From assembly GCF_963583255.1 (NCBI RefSeq), contig NC_084806.1, forward strand, positions 14,422,317 to 14,486,316: a stretch of 64,000 nucleotides of DNA, given 5' to 3'. The stretch's first letter is position 1. Each line of letters starts with the position of its first letter. Source of the DNA: Pyrus communis. Lineage: Eukaryota > Streptophyta > Magnoliopsida > Rosales > Rosaceae. The notes below the pieces were generated by a model that was not told the DNA's origin, made no database searches, and was given only the letters and a program-made list of their open reading frames with translations. The position numbers were made by a program, and so were the translations under genes. Positions 1-10,680 of this stretch are shown here, in pieces.

Positions 1-545
1 AACACGAGTGTTTGGTGTTTGTATTGGCCAAAGAGCTTTCTAATTTCCTCCAAAGGTTTGGATTTACTTCCTTTCTTCTAAGTCGAATTTGATTCAAGGG
101 TAGGGGGCACTTGATCATGAATCGAACTTGTGATTTCTTCAAGGACCATTGAAGCTTGATCTTGAACGAAATGGAACCACGAGGAGTTTCACGGGGTAGG
201 TGGTCTTCGACTTTAATGTGGATGAACTAGCAAGTGTATTTGTTGTGCATTGTGATTCTCCACAAGTTTGATGAAGAACACAAGTGTGAGCCTTGAAACA
301 TGGTTCATGAACTTGTGGTTTGAAGTCTCATATTTTCTTTTGGCCAAATAAGCAAACTTACTTTACACATTTGGCCCCATAAGGCTTTAGTACACTTAGC
401 TCTACCCTTGAGAATGTAGTGAATTATAGAAATTGTAATGACTTAACACTACTTCGAGAATGTATAGGAGCCTAAAGAAGTGTGCTGTTTTGGAGGTCTA
501 AACGATCTCGGATGGTGAAAATCTATTTTATTACCCAGCAAAGCA
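1..545. repeat. Dispersed repeat R, copy 1
   Basis: Positions 1-412 match 2299-2699 almost base for base (shared phrases such as AACACGAGTGTTTGGTGTTT, GAAATGGAACCACGAGGAGT and TTTACACATTTGG). The match resumes at 413-520 against 3486-3640. A shorter, more diverged relative is at 49969-50240. The family is noncoding here, and its placement beside gypsy LTR sequence suggests it is part of a retrotransposon LTR or leader; that is inference. This copy is uninterrupted, which matters because copy 2 is split by a MITE: the empty site AATGTAGT is at 413-420. Confidence 0.75.
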
Positions 546-1362
546 ATGATTTGAACCACGATGTCGTTTTCTTTCAGGCAAGGTATCGTGGGCCCAAATA
601 GAAGCTCAAACGACTTTTCCACTAATTCCAACTGCATCCTGTTTCCTTCTTTTTCTTTTTTTTTTTTTCTTTTTTTTTTAATTTTAAATTTTAAATTTTT
701 TAATGTTTTTTAATTTTTAATTTTTGTTCTTCTTTTCTTGGTTTGCATCTTTTGTCATCCTTATCATGGTGCCAAAATTTTGCATCCAATCAATTTGGTG
801 TTCAATCTTTTCCTTTAACAAAATCCTAAATAAAAGACAATTTTAGGATTTTATGGGTTGATTGCTTAGAGCCAACCTTGGTCAATAAATAGGCCGAACC
901 ATTCTCTACTCGCACAACCATTCTCTTTGCCGCAACTTTCTGCCCAACTTGACTCTGGCAGGCAAGTGATGATTGTTCGTCATTTTATCCATTTTTTATG
1001 TTTAAAATTTGCGCAGCTTAAACCATGGCCGTATTCTTGTGCAGGTAACAATTCACTTTGTCTTCCTTTGCGTCGTCCTCGAGGCCAGGCTGATGTTATG
1101 CTGGCGCCCCTGACGCTATCCTTGCTCCTTCAGCGGTACAAGCTTGGAAGTGGTGTGTTGAAGTGTGATCATTGCCTTTGCCTTGCTTCGAGTCATAACG
1201 CCAACAAATTCTTCTCTTGGAGCCGATGTGCTCATGCTCTTTGCCTTGGTGGCAATAACAGCTTGACTATTTTTTGAAGCCATGGATTTTCGTTTGTGTG
1301 TTTGGATTTTGAATGGAGGAAGAGATGAAAAGCAGAGATTGTCCCATTGGGCGTGCCAAATT
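546..1362 (-). mobile_element. Degenerate Ty3/gypsy leader and gag start
   Basis: On the minus strand a primer-binding-like stretch (TTTGGCACGCCCAATGGGA, reverse complement of about 1344-1362) directly abuts the LTR at 1363. It is followed by an ATG at 1283-1281 opening a basic reading frame that begins MASKNSQAVIATKAKS and has a TRSKAKA motif. This is a style of gag N-terminus I recognise from plant gypsy elements. The frame is lost by about 1116, and no zinc knuckle or pol domain follows. The region 640-760 is T-rich low-complexity DNA. The rest of the element is either outside the window or deleted. Confidence 0.55.
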
Positions 1363-2044
1363 TGTAAATGCGAAATTCCTGGCGACAAATCAAATAAGAA
1401 CACATGTACAAAATAATGATTGTATTAATCTAAGGTTCAGGGTTACAATGTATGTTACAATGTTTGAATCCTCTGATTCAATCTCCAGGGATGCAAAGTG
1501 TGTGTGTTGTTGATCCAAGGGTTGCATTAACTTGATCTCGAAAGAACAAATGCCTCAAGATTTTGGCTTGTGGTGATGGAGGAAACGGCACGTGTAGGAG
1601 CACTCGGTGGTTCTTCACGGGTGTGAGGATAATTTATCAGTGAGGGTTTTTCTTTGTCTTCGAGCCTCTTATTAATAGGCTCTCCAAGTCTTGCTTGAGG
1701 CTTGATTTGGTCTTGAATGTGGACTTGATTAATTGACGAAAGAATTTGGGGTTTGGTTTGTGATTTGACTCAAATAATGAATCACATTTCATCCTTGATT
1801 TGTCATTTTAAATTAGTTAATTTGTTTGATTTAAAATAAAATTAATCAAAGAATTAATAAAGATAATCCTTAATTAATTTCTGCCAAATGTCGACACGTG
1901 TCACTCTTGATGACTCGTCATTTTAATGAGTCATGTGCCATGTGTAAGACTTGTGAGACCATGGTGCATGCCACGTAAGCCTTGACATGTCGAGATTTTA
2001 ATGTGTTGGTGAACATTTACTTCACCAAAATTTGAATGTCTACA
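1363..2044 (-). mobile_element. Gypsy LTR (682 bp)
   Basis: The segment starts TGTAAATG and ends GTCTACA, giving TG...CA ends with short inverted complementarity. Its lower edge touches the primer-binding-like sequence of the minus-strand gag remnant. In minus orientation it opens TGTAGACATTCAAATTT, resembling the start of the solo LTR at 23624 (TGTAGACATGTAAATTT), so the two LTRs are probably related. No second LTR of this element is in the window. Confidence 0.6.
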
Positions 2045-2707
2045 AATGCCCCTACTTCAAAGCACGGTGTATACTTGTCATGTGTAGAAGGTTTTTTGAA
2101 GTCCTTCGACTTGGAACTCGATTTAAGGGCAATGACACTTGATCTTGAATTAGGTTGAAGTTTCTTCAAGGGTTGTTGAGGCTTAGTCTTGAGCGAAATG
2201 GGACAATGAGTGGTTTCATGAGGTGGGTGATCTTCGTCTCTTGTAGTAGATGAATTGGCACGTGCTTGTTGTGCTTGTTCTCCACGAGCTTGATGGAGAA
2301 CACGAGTGTTTGGTGTTTGCTTTGGCCAAAGAGCTTTTTGGTTTCCTCCAAAGGTTTGAATGTTCTTCATTTCTCTAGAATCAAGTTTGATTTCGGGGTG
2401 GTGGACACTTGATCTTGAATTGGACTTGTGATTTCTTCAAGGACCATCGAAGCTTGATCTTGAATGAAATGGAACCACGAGGAGTTTTACGTGGTGGGTG
2501 GTCTTCAACTTTAATGTGGATGAATCAGCATGTGTATTTGTTGTCTCTCCACAAGCTTGATTAAGAACACAAGTGTGAGCCTTAAAACATAGTTCATGAA
2601 CTTGTGGTTTGAAGCCTCACGTTTTCTTTTGGTCAATATGCACACTTACTTTACACATTTGGCACCATAAGGCTTTAGTAGACTTAGCTCTACCCTTGCA
2701 ATATTGT
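2045..2707. repeat. Dispersed repeat R, copy 2 (left part)
   Basis: This repeats 1-412 and contains an internal tandem duplication. About 2098-2300 and 2391-2590 are diverged versions of the same roughly 290-base unit (CACTTGATCTTGAATT, CTTCAAGG, GAAATGGAACCACGAGG, GTGGATGAAT). The copy is interrupted at 2707 by a MITE and continues at 3486. It holds no coding sequence that I can support. Confidence 0.7.
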
Positions 2708-3485
2708 CAGTGTTCTAAAAATCGCCCTAGACGGCTGCCTAGGCGTTGGGCGGCAGAGCTCCGTTACAATTTCGGTCAGGACATTCAAAAAAGCGAGGAG
2801 GAAATAGGCGGCCACCTAGGTAGGTTCTGTAATTCCAATTCATCATCTACATGCATCTGCATCACCGGCCGTTCACCATATGCAACTCATCTTTGCAATT
2901 TTGGACAGTTCGGTTCTGTAGGAGGTGGGTTATGGGTTTTGCATAAACCTCACTTGGCTGAGAAGATGAGGAGGGGAGTGAAGGTGGGTTCATCAGAAAG
3001 TAGAGATGAGAATGAGATAAGTTGCAGAAAGTGAGAGAAGACAAAGCCATCGCCCTTTTGAGAGAAAAAAAAAGTGGGGTGGGTGAAAGTGACGGTTAAT
3101 GTTTGTGGTTAGGGTTTTTTTTTAATTAAATGTCATTTGATATAGGTTTTTTCAAATCAGGCCCAAGTCTTTTTCTTCTTACACACCCTATTAATTTTCG
3201 ACCGTCGGATTGGATAAATTGAAGAAGATAAAATGATGGAAATTAAAAAGGTGTGAGAAGTAAAAAGGGGTGTGTGAATAGCACACCCCTAAATATTTAT
3301 TCATGTATTTTTCTTTTTATTTTTCCCAAATTTCTTATATAAGTATTTTTTTTTGTTTGTAAACATGCACTTAGTTATATATTATATAATAAATTTACTT
3401 AACAAAATACAAATCCGCCTAGTTTGCCTAGACGCTAGGTCCTAATTGGCCGTCCGACTAGAACTTAGCGTCTTTTAGAACCATG
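2708..3485. mobile_element. hAT-type MITE, 778 bp
   Basis: Terminal inverted repeats are CAGTGTTCTAAAA (2708-2720) and its imperfect reverse complement TTTTAGAACCATG (3473-3485). Flanking 8-bp direct repeats AATATTGT (2700-2707) and AATATAGT (3486-3493) agree at 7 of 8 bases. Subterminal CCTAGRCGGC/GCCTAGACGC motifs occur at both ends. The 8-bp duplication and CA-initial TIR are typical of hAT elements. No transposase is present, so the element is non-autonomous. A second copy begins at 63902. Confidence 0.8.
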
Positions 3486-3641
3486 AATATAGTGAATTAT
3501 AGAATGTGTAATGGCTCATTACTAATCCAAGAATGTATGGGAGTTTTAGGGAGTATAATGAACGTGAATCTGACAAAAAACGAAAGGTCCAAAAATTTTC
3601 CCAAACTTTAAAATGCAATTTTGGGGGGTCTAAACGACATC
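3486..3641. repeat. Dispersed repeat R, copy 2 (right part)
   Basis: This continues repeat R after the MITE: GTGAATTATAGAA and GGTCTAAACGA phrases match 418-520. It stops abruptly at about 3641, where dioxygenase exon sequence begins mid-exon. The repeat therefore truncated the neighbouring gene, or was joined to it by a deletion. Confidence 0.65.
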
Positions 3642-4700
3642 GGAGAGGCGTCAGAGACTTGGGGCTTTTTTATTTTCAAATTGTCAATCATGGAATACCT
3701 GTTGATGTTCTAGAGGAGATAAGGATGGGGTACGTGGGTTTTTTGAGCTGGACACTCATGTGAAGGAGCTTTATACCCTGATCCCTTTAAACCTGTGGTT
3801 TACAATAGCAAATCTAATCTTTACAGTGCATCCGCGACTTATTGGAGAAAGACTTTTATGTGTTACGTGGCTCCTAATCCTACTAAGCCAGAAGACTTGT
3901 AAGTAGTGCTCAGGTATGTGATCTGCTATAAGAATTAATCGATCCCTCTTGATGAACTAGTGAGATAGTTTAATCTTGAGTTTCTAGGTAACAATCAATC
4001 TCTGATCAATAAGAATTCTTTTACAATTTATATGCATGTGTTGTTATTAGAGATAGAAATATGAACAAGTTTGAAGTAGGATTTAAATCGTTTCGTCAAA
4101 AGTGGTAGGGTAATGCTAGGGAGACTAAGTTTCTAGACAAAATTTGCAAACTAAATGATGTGTCGACAATAGAAATAAACACGTTTATCAATGTTTAAGT
4201 AATAAACCGAACATCAACTCCTATATCCCTTAGTTTTCAAAATATAATCTCCCTAACATTACTCAAAGTGTTATTAACCGCACCGAAAAAGTGCAATACC
4301 CATAGCTGCATTTGCGGCAGATGAGTTATGTGGCTTCGTGTCTTCACTAGACATGGATCACCCATGCTTGGGTAAACTAGCAACAGAATCATGCATATAC
4401 GGGCACAGAAAAATGTTCGGTGGCTGATCTTTGGCTATCTTATTTTGTATGGATTGGACTAGTGGCAGAGAGAGAGGTTTTTTTTTGTTAGTGTGCACTT
4501 CAGCTTACAACAAGGCCTGGAATTTGAACAATAAGAAGATTTTTTACTCAACATGCAAATTCCTCAATTCACCATTTTGGTTATGTCTTTTTGTAAAATA
4601 ATTTTGGTTCAAGAGGCGAATTATAAAAAATGCTTGATTTCTTTCAAAAAACCGTCCTAGTAAAGTGTATGAAAGCCAAGTCACTTGAATGACATAGATT
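3642..4700 (+). pseudogene. 2OG-Fe(II) dioxygenase pseudogene, 5'-truncated
   Basis: 3642-3913 is homologous to the second half of exon 1 of the intact gene at 30899 (starting at AGAGGCGTCAGAGACTTGGGG) and keeps the exon 1 splice donor CAG/GTATGTG at 3911. The first half of exon 1 is replaced by repeat R. A 5-base insertion after GGGGCTTTTTT shifts the frame, part of the [13 protein letters not shown] region is missing, and a TAA/TAG-rich stretch follows. A 28-base scrap of exon 2 (GCCAAGTCACTTGAATGAC, at 4674-4700) lies downstream. The intron between them carries a 157-bp MITE at 4108. The remainder of exon 2 and all of exon 3 are absent here. It cannot encode an enzyme. Confidence 0.8.
4108..4264. 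mobile_element. Mutator-type MITE, 157 bp (copy 1)
   Basis: The ends are GGGTAATGCTAGGGAGA and, in reverse complement, GAGTAATGTTAGGGAGA. The flanks are AAAGTGGTA (4099-4107) and AAAGTGTTA (4265-4273), a 9-base direct repeat matching at 8 positions. A 9-bp duplication is characteristic of Mutator-like elements. The same family occurs at 26056-26213, and a fragment lies near 33502-33580. Confidence 0.75.
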
Positions 4701-4842
4701 GATCTTTCTCCCGTGCCTGAAGCTCTTGGATTGATTAACATGCCCTTTCACGTGTGGTGAATTTTTAAGTCTAGCACATGGGCAACACAAATCAAATAAT
4801 GTGAAGCAAATGTGGCCCTTAATTTGGAAATAGGTGATTTTG
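4265..4842. other. Non-genic interval
   Basis: Apart from the exon 2 scrap at 4674-4700, I recognise nothing here. Short frames on either strand show no domain. Confidence 0.5.
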
Positions 4843-5655
4843 GATGCGGTCCCTATTTATCAATGTTCTTTGATTGAAACCTTGTTGGTTTTTAATTTTT
4901 GATTGAAGTCATTGAAATTAATGTAATAATGCATTTCTATGCTGGTTATTATAATTTTTTAATTAAAATTTGATATTTGTAGTTATTTATATTAATGAGA
5001 TTTTAAATAAAATCCATAATTTGTTGAAAATATTAAAGGAAATTATACTTACATAAAACCCATGATTTGTCATTACTTATAGTAATGACATTTTACATAA
5101 AAAAAAATCGGTAATGTTTATACTACGCATTTTACATACAAAAGGTTGGTAAATTTTATACAAAAAAAGTTGATACGTTTTATATGATGGGTACATTTCA
5201 AATAAAAAAAAAAGGGCACATTTTACATATAACAAAGTGACACCTTTTTAAAGACAAATGGGTACATTATTAATAAATTATGGGTACAAATAAAAGGCCA
5301 AAAAAATATGAGTACAAATAAAAGTTTGAAAAATATGGACACAAAAAGAAATTAATATATGAGTACAAACTAAAATTGAATAGAAAATCGGCACAATTTA
5401 AAAAAAGCTTTGCAAATTAAAATGGGTACAAACTAAAAGTAAAAATATATGATACAAAATTTAGTCATAAATATAAATATATCAAAGGTAACGTTTCTAA
5501 CACTAAATGAATAATTTAAAAATAAAATTTTATTATCTGGATATGTAAAATATTTTATTATTGAAATAATTAACGATGTTTATTAGAACCAAGGGACCTT
5601 GATTAAAATTTGAAAAGGAATAAGGTTTCAATCAATGGAGTTGAAAAAAAGGGAT
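4843..5655. repeat. AT-rich repeat with inverted ends and degenerate GGGTACA array
   Basis: The left part (GATGCGGTCCCTA...TTGATTGAAACCTT, 4843-4885) has an inverted counterpart near 5620-5640 (AAGGTTTCAATCAA). The interior (about 5080-5470) holds many diverged copies of a GGGTACA/GAGTACA-plus-A/T phrase such as TGGGTACAAATAAAAG. An inverted relative of the left end lies at about 25895-25990. It is probably a non-autonomous transposon; I could not fix a target duplication. Confidence 0.5.
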
Positions 5656-5691
5656 GGAAACCTTAATTCTCCTTGGAAATATAAGGAGTAG

Positions 5692-5771
5692 CTAACCTTT
5701 TATAATCCCTTGCAAAGCTTCTTTTTTCACCGATATGAGACTATTTTACCTTAACATCCTCATATGACTAC
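5692..5771. repeat. Left half of paralogous block (target of nested insertion)
   Basis: CTTTTATAATCCCTTGCAA through CCTCATATGACTAC matches 29441-29515. The matching sequence continues at 17515, on the other side of the 11.7-kb nested insertion. The terminal ACTAC (5767-5771) is the left target-site duplication of that insertion. Confidence 0.8.
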
Positions 5772-5885
5772 TGTGGATGCAAATTTCTTCCTCATTTTTT
5801 TTGGACAAAATTGCACCTACAAAACAAATAACACCTTTGGTCAAGGCCAAGAGTTTCACACGCTCACAATGATTTTTTTTTTTTT
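5772..5885 (-). mobile_element. G2 3' LTR remnant
   Basis: TGTGGATGCAAATTTCTTCC, GACAAAATTGCACCTACAAA and GGTCAAGGCCAAGAG match the lower end of the LTR at 16884. The match is cut off at a T-run/G-run (5873-5897), beyond which G1 gag sequence begins. Confidence 0.75.
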
Positions 5886-5889
5886 TGGG

Positions 5890-6180
5890 GGGGGGGGTCT
5901 CCAGAATATCTTTCTCATTCTCTTCTTTCTTTGATTGCCTAAACCTACTAGGAAATGGCACATTTAGTGGAATAGAACTAGAAAAATTTGAATTTGGACT
6001 TACCTTGGTGGTTTAGGACGGCTTAGGTGCACTAGGGGGCTGCGGCAAGGGTTGTTCTACCCTTGCCGTGGCTTTGTCTACTTCTTCTTCTTCAAACAAC
6101 AACTTTTCATCCTCTTTATGACTTGCTTTGGTTGGTTTGGGGTTGGTTCCAACTTCTTTACCACTTCTTAAAATGATAGC
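5890..6180 (-). pseudogene. G1 gypsy gag-pol segment, distal part
   Basis: Minus-strand translation gives an ILRSGKEVGTNPKPTKAS stretch followed by an acidic, proline-rich linker and VPFPSRFRQSKKEENEKDIL. This is the gag/protease junction style of plant gypsy elements with TGGCGCC primer sites. It is continuous with 9148-9300 once the hAT-like insertion at 6189-9147 is set aside. It ends at the homopolymer junction near 5890. Protease, RT and integrase of this element are missing. Confidence 0.6.
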
Positions 6181-6188
6181 CCTGGCAG

Positions 6189-9147
6189 TAGGCCTGGCAA
6201 ACGGGTCGTGTCTATCGTGTTCGTGTCGTTTTCGTGTAACACCTGTTATCTTAACGGGTCGTGTCGTGTCACACCCGTTATCTTAACGGGTCCTTAACAT
6301 GTCGTGTCACTTTACCCAACGGGTAAAGTGACCCGACCCGTTATGACCCGTTATGACCCGTTAAGAAAAAAATATATTTTTAAAAAATTTGCACATACCA
6401 CACATTGCCACATAAATATTACTTCAAAACATTAAAACATTTCTCGTTCAAGTACTATATCTACACTCGAAAATCCAAGCATATACAAACAATTTTGACG
6501 GTTTGGATCGTTGAAATTAGTTTTGGAGAATTCGTAAAACGATAGATTGACTAACACTTAGAGTTTATTTATACTTTCATTAAGTATAACATAAGATTTT
6601 GTGGTATCCAATTGTGTAAATATTTTAAATTGAAGATCGAATTCATTCATTGTATTCATATAGGGTCAAGGAGTGTAGTTCTAAAAAATCATCAAAATCG
6701 GAGTTAAAATAACCGTTAAATCGTGATTTTTCGTTTATAACCGTTGAAAAGCTTTGTCCCGTTACTTGATCTCTGAATGTTTTTTTTTTGTGATTTTTTG
6801 CTGATGTGATCTCCAAGCATATACAAACAATTTTGACGGTTTGGATCGTTGAAATTAGTTTTGGAGAATTCGTAAAACGATAGATTGACTAACACTTAGA
6901 CTTTATTTATACTTTCATTAAGTATAACATAAGATTTGTGGTATCCACTTGTGTAAATATTTTAAATTGAAGATCGAATTCATTCATTGTATTCATATAG
7001 GGTCAAGGAGTGTAGTTATAAAAAATCATCAAAATCGGAGTTAAAATAACCGTTAAATCGTGATTTTTCGTTTATAACCGTTAAAAAGCTTTGTCCCGTT
7101 ACTTGATCTCTGAATGTTTTTTTTTTGTGATTTTTTGCTGATGTGATCTCCAAGCATATACAAACAATTTTGACGGTTTGGATCGTTGAAATTAGTTTTG
7201 GAGAATTCTTAAAATGATAGATTGACCAACACTTAGAGTTTATTTATACTTTTATTAAGTATAACATAAGATTTTGTGGTATCCACTTGTGTAAATATTT
7301 TAAATTGAAGATCGAATTCATTCATTGTATTCATACAGGGTCAAGGAGTGTAGTTATAAAAAATCATCAAAATCGGAGTTAAAATAACCGTTAAATCGTG
7401 ATTTTTCGTTTATAACCGTTGAAAAGCTTTGTCCCGTTACTTGATCTTTGAATGTTTTTTTTTTGTGATTTTTTGCTGATGTGATCTCCAAGCATATACA
7501 AACAATTTTGACGGTTTGGATCGTTGAAATTAGTTTTGGAGAATTCGTAAAATGATAGATTGACTAACACTTAGAGTTTATTTATACTTTCATTAAGTAT
7601 AACATAAGATTTTGTGGTATCCACTTGTGTAAATATTTTAAATTGAAGATCGAATTCATTCATTGTATTCATATAGGGTCAATGAGTGTAGTTATAAAAA
7701 ATCATCAAAATCGAAGTTAAAATAATCGTTAAATCGTGATTTTTCGTTTATAACCGTTGAAAAGCTTTGTCCCGTTACTTGATCTCTGAATGTTTTTTTT
7801 TTTGTGATTTTTTGCTGATGTGATCTCCAAGCATATACAAACAATTTTGACGATTTGGATCGTTGAAATTAGTTTTGGAGAATTCGTAAAACGATAGATT
7901 GACTAACACTTAGAGTTTATTTATACTTTCATTAAGTATAACATAAGATTTTGTGGTATCCACTTGTGTAAATATTTTAAATTGAAGATCGAATTCATTC
8001 ATTGTATTCATATAGGGTCAATGAGTGTAGTTATAAAAAATCATCAAAATCGGAGTTAAAATAACCGTTAAATCGTGATTTTTCGTTTATAATCGTTGAA
8101 AAGCTTTGTCCCTTTACTTGATCTCTGAATGTTTATTTTTTATGATTTTTTGTTGATGTGATCTCAAAGCATATACAAACAAGTTTGACGGTTGGGATCG
8201 TTGAAATTAGTTTTGGAGAATTCGTATGCCATCAATCAAGTTCCGTGTGTGTGTGTGTGTGTATATATTTATTAAGTAGATTTAAATCTATTTATTTTGT
8301 ATGTATAAATTATAATTGACTGGTTCACGGAATTGTACATACATCACGTGTCACGTGTGTCATTATAAAAATAGTGAGATATGTTATGACAGTCATGTGT
8401 GTGATAAAAAGTTAATAACTTAAAAAAAAAAAAAAAATTTCTCACCACTTCTATTAATTTTCATTTTTCCCTCTCTTTTTTGTTTCCTTTTCAACTTTTT
8501 CTTATCATTTTGACTTTTCCCTCCAACATCTTTCTCTAATTCCCTCACTTTTTTGTTTTATTTTCAACTGTTCTTAACATTTTCATTTTCCCTCCATTTT
8601 TTTTTTCAAAAAGGGCGGCAAGTTGGCAAAGGCAAGAAATTGATTATTGAAATTTGAATGGAAAGAAATCACATCAAATTTCAATGGATGCAAAATCATG
8701 CAATGCATCATGCATATTAAATTATTAATTAATAATTATTATAGTTTTTATAAAATTTAATATATATATATATATAATTATTATAGATAGACTTAATATT
8801 TTGGGGGTATAATTATTATAGTATATATAATTATTATAATTATTATAAATTTTATAGTTAATTTAATATATATATATTTATTGTAATTTTTAGGGGTATA
8901 AAATTGTAAAATTAATGTATATAATTATTACAGTATTTTTTTAGGGTTATAAAATTATAAAAATAATATTCTGCTTATCGTGTATCGTGTTACCCACGTG
9001 TATACCCGAACCAACCCGTTATCTTAACAGGTGCTTATCGGGTTACCCGATAACGACCCGATTCGTTATCGTGTCGACCCAAACACCTGTTAATTTCGTG
9101 TCGTGTCGTGTCGGGTTATCGGGTCGTGTCAGAAATTGCCAGGCCTA
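6189..9147. mobile_element. Non-autonomous hAT-like element, 2,959 bp
   Basis: The termini are TAGGCCTGGCAA (6189-6200) and its exact reverse complement TTGCCAGGCCTA (9136-9147). They are flanked by identical 8-bp repeats CCTGGCAG (6181-6188 and 9148-9155), the duplication length of hAT transposons. Subterminal DNA at both ends is packed with ACGGGTCGTGTC/ACCCGTTA motifs in opposite orientations, candidate transposase-binding repeats. There is no coding capacity. The interior is a 338-bp tandem array (6475-8227) followed by AT-rich DNA with short (TA)n and (GT)n tracts. It interrupts the G1 gypsy gag-pol frame. Confidence 0.9.
6475..8227. repeat. 338-bp tandem array, 5.2 copies
   Basis: Unit starts (CCAAGCATATACAAACAA) fall at 6475, 6813, 7150, 7488, 7827 and 8165, with spacings of 338, 337, 338, 339 and 338. 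The sixth copy is only about 60 bases long and ends at AATTCGT. Units differ by a few substitutions and by the length of one T-run. They contain no open reading frame. One diverged, inverted and circularly permuted copy exists outside the array at 28041-28350. Confidence 0.95.
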
Positions 9148-9155
9148 CCTGGCAG

Positions 9156-10569
9156 TTTCAAAACCTCATTTTGGATTGACAATTGTTGAGCTAGGTAGTT
9201 TGCCTTTTTCTCAAAACTGCCCCATGAACCCCGTCATCTTCCCAATTTGCTTCTTCACTTTGCCCATCTCTTTGGCTTGATTTTGTAATCCCTGAGTCAT
9301 AAAAGTTAGTATTTGAAGCATTTTATCATTATCCAAAGATGAACCTGAATTTGGTTAGGCAGGTTGTGGTGGAAGTTGTGATGGTGCGAATGGCCTTTGG
9401 TAGAGTCCCAAAGGTGGCTGTTTATATCTACCTTGTTACTGAAATTGTTGAGGCTCCCTCCACTTGAAGTTTGGATGATCTCTCCAACCCGGATTGTATG
9501 TATTTGAATATGGATCATTCCTTTGCTGATTTTGGCCTTGATAACCTATGGCATTGGCGTTTTGCCATCCTCCATTCTCTATTAATTGAGGACATTGATC
9601 ATTGAGATGCCCTTGCATAGAGCACACTCCACATATTGCCACACCTTGTATTTTGGATCCATCGACAACCTATGACACAAGAATAGTGAGATTAGCCAAT
9701 TGAGATTGAATATCAGAAATTGCACTTACCTCATTCACTTGGTGTTGCCATGGGGGGTCTCTTTGTCCAACTCCCTCGTATTGTTGTGCATTTAAGGCTC
9801 AATTTGCAATTAAGACCTTGGCAGCCACCGGTGTTTTGTCAACCAAACCACCTCCTGCCGAGGCATCTAGCATTTATCTCTCAATTGGAAGGAGTCCCTC
9901 ATAGAAATATTGAATTAAAAGCTATTCCTTCATTTGATGTTGAGGGCATGATGCAACTAGAGTCTTGAAACGCTCATAGTACGATGGAAAAGACTCCCTT
10001 TGGTTTTGTTGAATGCCGCTAATTCTCTTCCTCAAGAGAATGACTTCGAAGTTGGGAAAAACTTCTCTAAGAATGCTCTCTTCATGCTTTCCCAAGAAGT
10101 GATGGTTTCGGGTGCCAATTCGTATAGCCAATGTTTAGCCTTTTCCAAAAGAGAGAATGGAAAAGCTTTCATCTTCAAAATGTTCCCATCAACATTAATG
10201 GGTGTCATGCTCGAACATACCACTTCAAACTCCTTAAGATGCTTGTTTGGGTCTTCCATGGACAGCCCATGGTATTTGGGAATGTGATGCAACAAGCTAG
10301 ACTTCAATTCGAACTCATCGGTCTTGCCTTGAGCTATCCTAGGATATTGAAGGCATAAAATACAACATTGTCTAACCCAAGGCTGAAAGTTCCTTGATTG
10401 TTCGATTATCCGCAGCCATGGCTTGTTTTTCTTCAAATTCAGATTTGGACTCTGAACTTGAACTAGGTGGATTAGGTTCTAGTTGCTTCCTCCTTCTTCT
10501 CAAAGTTTGTTCAAAACCGTCATCAAACTTCAATATATTCTCACGAACAGGTTGAGAACTATGAGTCAT
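9156..10569 (-). pseudogene. G1 Ty3/gypsy gag
   Basis: Gag of the inner gypsy element, with several frameshifts. In minus-strand order it shows an acidic, Ser/Glu-rich N-terminus (from 10569), a retrotransposon-gag core (YHGLSMEDPNKHLKEFEVVC, then INVDGNILKMKAFPFSL, about 10330-10060), FPSYYERFKTLVASCPQHQM (about 9990-9925) and a CCHC zinc knuckle C-x2-C-x4-H-x4-C in CGVCSMQGHLNDQC (about 9630-9590). Intact copies form the particle that packages element RNA. This one cannot, because the frame breaks between these blocks. It continues at 6180 beyond the hAT-like insertion. Confidence 0.75.
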
Positions 10570-10680
10570 AAACTAGTACCGAAAACAAAACAAAACAAAA
10601 CAGAAACAAAAGAAGCACACACGACACTACTAGGGGAAGATTAGCAATTTTGCTAATCCCCAGCAATGGCGCCAAAAATT
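10570..10680 (-). mobile_element. G1 untranslated leader and primer-binding site
   Basis: Immediately below the LTR edge, the minus strand reads TGGCGCCATTGCTGGGGA (reverse complement of about 10656-10673). This is the primer site typical of Athila/Tat-type plant gypsy elements, which I recall as complementary to tRNA-Asp. It fixes the orientation of the element and identifies 10681-12703 as its 5' LTR. Confidence 0.7.

Noticed and set aside
6475..8227. Regularly spaced repeats that might suggest a CRISPR array
   Set aside because: The 338-base units are adjacent, with no unique spacers, and lie in a plant hAT-like element.
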